Origin: JACOMS01 sp051252005
GTDB taxonomy: Bacteria > Pseudomonadota > Alphaproteobacteria > Caulobacterales > Maricaulaceae
NCBI GenBank assembly: GCA_051252005.1
Contig: JBPOEZ010000003.1
Span: forward strand, 449,520 to 513,519
Direction: 5' to 3'
DNA length: 64,000 bases
The position numbers and the translations under genes are program-made. Positions 61,863-64,000 of the stretch are shown piece after piece. Below the pieces are notes generated by a model that saw only the letters and a list, made by a program, of their open reading frames with translations, did no database searches and was not told the origin of the DNA. The first letter of the stretch is position 1, and each line of letters opens with the position of its first letter.

Positions 61863-62973
61863 TATAAATGTAACGCTTATTACATCGGATGCCAGCTGGA
61901 TAGAGGGCGAAGCCGTACAGCAGCTCGAAATCACGGCCCGGCTTCCGGGCATTGTGGCCGCTGCTGGGCTCCCTGATTTGCACCCCGGAAAAGGCATTCC
62001 GGTGGGCGCGGCCTTCCAGTCACACGGTATTATTTATCCGCATTTGGTTGGCAATGATATTGGCTGCGGCATGGGGCTTTGGAATACGGATCAATCCGTA
62101 CAAAAGTTCAAGCTCGACAAGAACGTCAAGAAGCTGACCAAAGACGGGCAAAGCTTTGAACAAGTATGGGACGGGAACGCCGCACTACGCTTGCAAGACG
62201 CAAGGCTCCCTTGTGATCTCTGGCCTTACGCCCTTGGCACCATCGGAAGCGGCAACCATTTTGCTGAGTTCCAAAAGATCGATACGGTCTTTGATAGCGC
62301 CGCATTGGATGTTCTAGGCATAAACTCGAAACATGTGCAGCTTCTCGTCCATAGTGGTTCACGCGGCCTCGGCGAAGAGATTTTACGAGCCCATGTTGAC
62401 CGCTTTAAAGGCGGCGGACTAGAGACGTATACGCCCGAATTTGACGCCTATATTGGCCGTCATAACGAGGCCATGGCGTGGGCTGCCGTCAACCGCTCTG
62501 TGATTGCCGAGCGGTTCCTCGGCGCGCTAGGCCTTGGCGGCGAACGCCGTCTCGACATTACCCATAACAGCGTCACGCCTTACGGGGACGGATGGCTGCA
62601 CCGCAAAGGCGCGGCCCCTGCCGATAAGGGCGCGGTCATCATTCCCGGCTCGCGCGGTACGCTAAGCTATTTAGTCAAACCTGTTACGGAAAATGCGGGT
62701 GTCGCCTTGCACTCCCTCGCCCACGGCGCGGGGCGCAAATGGAAACGCAGCGACGCAAAGGGACGTCTCTCCAAGCGATATTCTGTCTCTGACCTCACCC
62801 GCACGCCGCTTGGCGGACGCGTCATTTGCGAAGATAAAGCCTTAATTTATGAGGAAGCCCCCGAGGCCTATAAAGACATCAGCACCGTGATTTCGGATAT
62901 GGAAAAGTTTGGCCTCATCACAGTCATTGCCTCGCTTCGCCCGCTCATCACCTATAAAACGAGGCGCAGATGA
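61855..62973 (+). CDS. rtcB: RNA-splicing ligase RtcB (short RtcB2-like form)
   Basis: A 372-residue GTP- and Mn-dependent RNA ligase that joins 2',3'-cyclic phosphate or 3'-phosphate ends to 5'-OH ends. Metal-binding residues are visible: D68 and C71 in GNDIGCGMG, H135 in GSGNHF, H166 in HSGSRG and H237/N238 in DITHN. H290 in SLAHGAGR is the expected site of guanylylation. It is shorter than the Escherichia coli protein (about 408 residues), as expected of the RtcB2 type found with PrfH. The ATG at 61855 is preceded by GGGAGG; a frame from 61687 is an overlap artefact. Confidence 0.95.
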   Translation: MSDINVTLITSDASWIEGEAVQQLEITARLPGIVAAAGLPDLHPGKGIPVGAAFQSHGIIYPHLVGNDIGCGMGLWNTDQSVQKFKLDKNVKKLTKDGQSFEQVWDGNAALRLQDARLPCDLWPYALGTIGSGNHFAEFQKIDTVFDSAALDVLGINSKHVQLLVHSGSRGLGEEILRAHVDRFKGGGLETYTPEFDAYIGRHNEAMAWAAVNRSVIAERFLGALGLGGERRLDITHNSVTPYGDGWLHRKGAAPADKGAVIIPGSRGTLSYLVKPVTENAGVALHSLAHGAGRKWKRSDAKGRLSKRYSVSDLTRTPLGGRVICEDKALIYEEAPEAYKDISTVISDMEKFGLITVIASLRPLITYKTRRR

Positions 62974-63590
62974 GCGGTATTTATCTCCATATCTCTTCCG
63001 GTTCAGGCCCGCGCGAATGTGAATGGGTGACGGGCCGCCTTGCTCGCGCCTACGCAAAGGAAGCCCGCGCCGCTGGATTAAAGGCGGATGTTCTGGCAGA
63101 TGACGGCGGCGCGTCTATGCCGTCATGCCTACTACGCCTTTCTGGCAAAGGCGCAGATGATTTCGCGCGCCCCCGCACAGGCACGGTTCGGTGGATTGGG
63201 CAAAGCCCTTTCCGGCCTCATCACAAACGCAAAAACTGGTTCGTCAGCGTATCGCGCGCGCCCGCCGCGAAAGACTTTCGTGACCTCAAAGACAGCGACA
63301 TACGCTACCAAACCCTCAAAGCCTCCGGCCCTGGCGGCCAACATGTCAACGCCACCGAATCCGCCGTTCGCGCCGTACATATCCCGACGGGCATAGCCGT
63401 TACCGCCCGCGAAGAACGCTCGCAACACGCCAACAAACGCCTCACGAAAATTAAACTCGCCATGCTGTTTCAAGAACAAAAACAAGCCGGAAAAGAGAAA
63501 AGCAAACAAGCCCTATGGGAACAGCATAAATCCCTTGAGCGGGGGAATGAGGTAAGGATTTATGAGGGCGAACGCTTTCGATTGAAGTAG
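62970..63590 (+). CDS. prfH: Peptide chain release factor homologue PrfH
   Basis: A 206-residue release-factor homologue that lacks the stop-codon recognition part. The GGQ motif (GPGGQHVNATES, G122-Q124) that hydrolyses peptidyl-tRNA is intact. PrfH enters ribosomes whose 16S rRNA has been cut in the decoding centre and frees the peptide so RtcB can reseal the break. The start overlaps the rtcB stop by four bases (ATGA). It is the last gene of the operon. Confidence 0.95.
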   Translation: MSGIYLHISSGSGPRECEWVTGRLARAYAKEARAAGLKADVLADDGGASMPSCLLRLSGKGADDFARPRTGTVRWIGQSPFRPHHKRKNWFVSVSRAPAAKDFRDLKDSDIRYQTLKASGPGGQHVNATESAVRAVHIPTGIAVTAREERSQHANKRLTKIKLAMLFQEQKQAGKEKSKQALWEQHKSLERGNEVRIYEGERFRLK

Positions 63591-63623
63591 GGGTAGTGAA
63601 AAGCCCTCCCCACCCTGAAACTA

Positions 63624-63699
63624 TCATCCCCGCCCCGAGCGGGGATCCATCACCCGAAGCTTGTGGTAAGAGATGGATCCCCGATCACGTCGGGGATGA
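63624..63699. repeat. Inverted pair of REP-like palindromes
   Basis: Two 28-base units (63624-63651 and 63672-63699) each contain an ATCCCCG...CGGGGAT stem and are inverted with respect to each other. They resemble the intergenic GATGGATCCCCG REP family of Alphaproteobacteria. They may also act as terminators after prfH. Confidence 0.7.
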
Positions 63700-63759
63700 A
63701 GGTTGTGGGGGTTGGAATCCGTATTAATCCTCCGTTGCGTTTTGAAATATGCAAATTTT

Positions 63760-64000
63760 TCAATCGCTTATAAAATAATTGGCCATAATAATCCTCGTTC
63801 CCAATAGTTGAGGTACTGTTCTATCATCAAATCTGATGTTGAGATTTACACCTCGGCTTAGATTTGTGACTAAGTTCTTTCCGGCCGGGACAATCAGATG
63901 CGCATTGATTTGATCACCGGGAAGACGGTGTCGGACTGTAGGTTGAAACAAGTTTTGAGTGATGCCCCTATGCAAAGGCAAACCTGGCACAAAGTGAAAG
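63760..64000 (-). CDS. Partial hypothetical protein (5' end beyond window)
   Basis: A frame open to the right edge, coding for about 80 residues of a C-terminal part (HRLPGDQINAHLIVPAGKNL, NLNIRFDDRTVPQLLG). It has no recognised family and no start can be chosen because the 5' end is outside the window. The sequence has a mixed beta-like composition that looks like real protein. Confidence 0.45.
   Translation of the reverse strand, partial: FHFVPGLPLHRGITQNLFQPTVRHRLPGDQINAHLIVPAGKNLVTNLSRGVNLNIRFDDRTVPQLLGTRIIMANYFISD

Noticed and set aside
1..64000. tRNA or rRNA genes, CRISPR arrays, insertion sequences, prophage
   Set aside because: No cloverleaf or T-loop sequence, no regular repeat-spacer array, no transposase, integrase or phage structural gene was seen.

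Overview
The window is one continuous stretch of alphaproteobacterial chromosome of roughly balanced base composition. It has no rRNA, tRNA, CRISPR array, insertion sequence or prophage that I can see. The taxonomic call rests on several signs: a three-gene petABC operon with separate cytochrome b and c1; a methionine synthase split into two polypeptides beside an ArsR-methyltransferase regulator; a plant/proteobacterial-type glutamate-cysteine ligase; an orphan TadG-like protein; and three intergenic matches to the CtrA box TTAA-N7-TTAAC. Together these suggest a Caulobacterales/Maricaulales-type (Hyphomonadaceae or Robiginitomaculaceae-like) marine bacterium. That placement is inference.

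Region 1-11.1 kb: a partial metallophosphoesterase, a small lipoprotein, the cytochrome bc1 operon (with a strong terminator), trmL, and a methionine-cycle operon on the minus strand. The operon order is ArsR-SAM methyltransferase, metF, metH N-module, a PNPOx-like flavoprotein, metH C-module. A near-perfect palindrome lies in front of it. Region 11.2-22 kb: a CtrA-box-preceded degenerate receiver protein, ettA, a DEAD-box helicase, a lipoprotein fused to a dihaem peroxidase, a haloalkane dehalogenase with a ParB-like partner, a tyrosine/gentisate-type pair (FAH-family plus maleylacetoacetate isomerase), and a three-gene cassette of unknown exported proteins.

Region 22-31 kb: apbC/mrp with a hairpin covering its ribosome binding site, an RND efflux pump with adaptor, and clpB with an RpoH-like promoter. 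Region 31-45.6 kb: an SRAP DNA-repair protein, a NUDIX hydrolase, a membrane protein plus EAL phosphodiesterase, a LuxR-alpha/beta-hydrolase fusion with a damaged catalytic triad, a CPA2 antiporter, rfbC-rfbB-rfbD-uup as an overlapping operon, a TadG-like protein, a DUF6249/ECF sigma/membrane protein trio, and ppk2.

Region 45.6-60.8 kb: mostly single housekeeping or small hypothetical genes, including a YafK-like transpeptidase-fold enzyme, Kbp, gshA, mltB, an ExbD protein, peroxiredoxin, DUF2161 with an apparent ATC start, enoyl-CoA hydratase, a THUMP methyltransferase and a CitE-like lyase. Region 60.9-63.6 kb: the most system-like locus, a tightly overlapping operon of an unknown 251-residue protein, an RNA ligase RtcB and the release-factor homologue PrfH, preceded by two possible small ORFs. 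It is followed by an inverted pair of REP-like palindromes.
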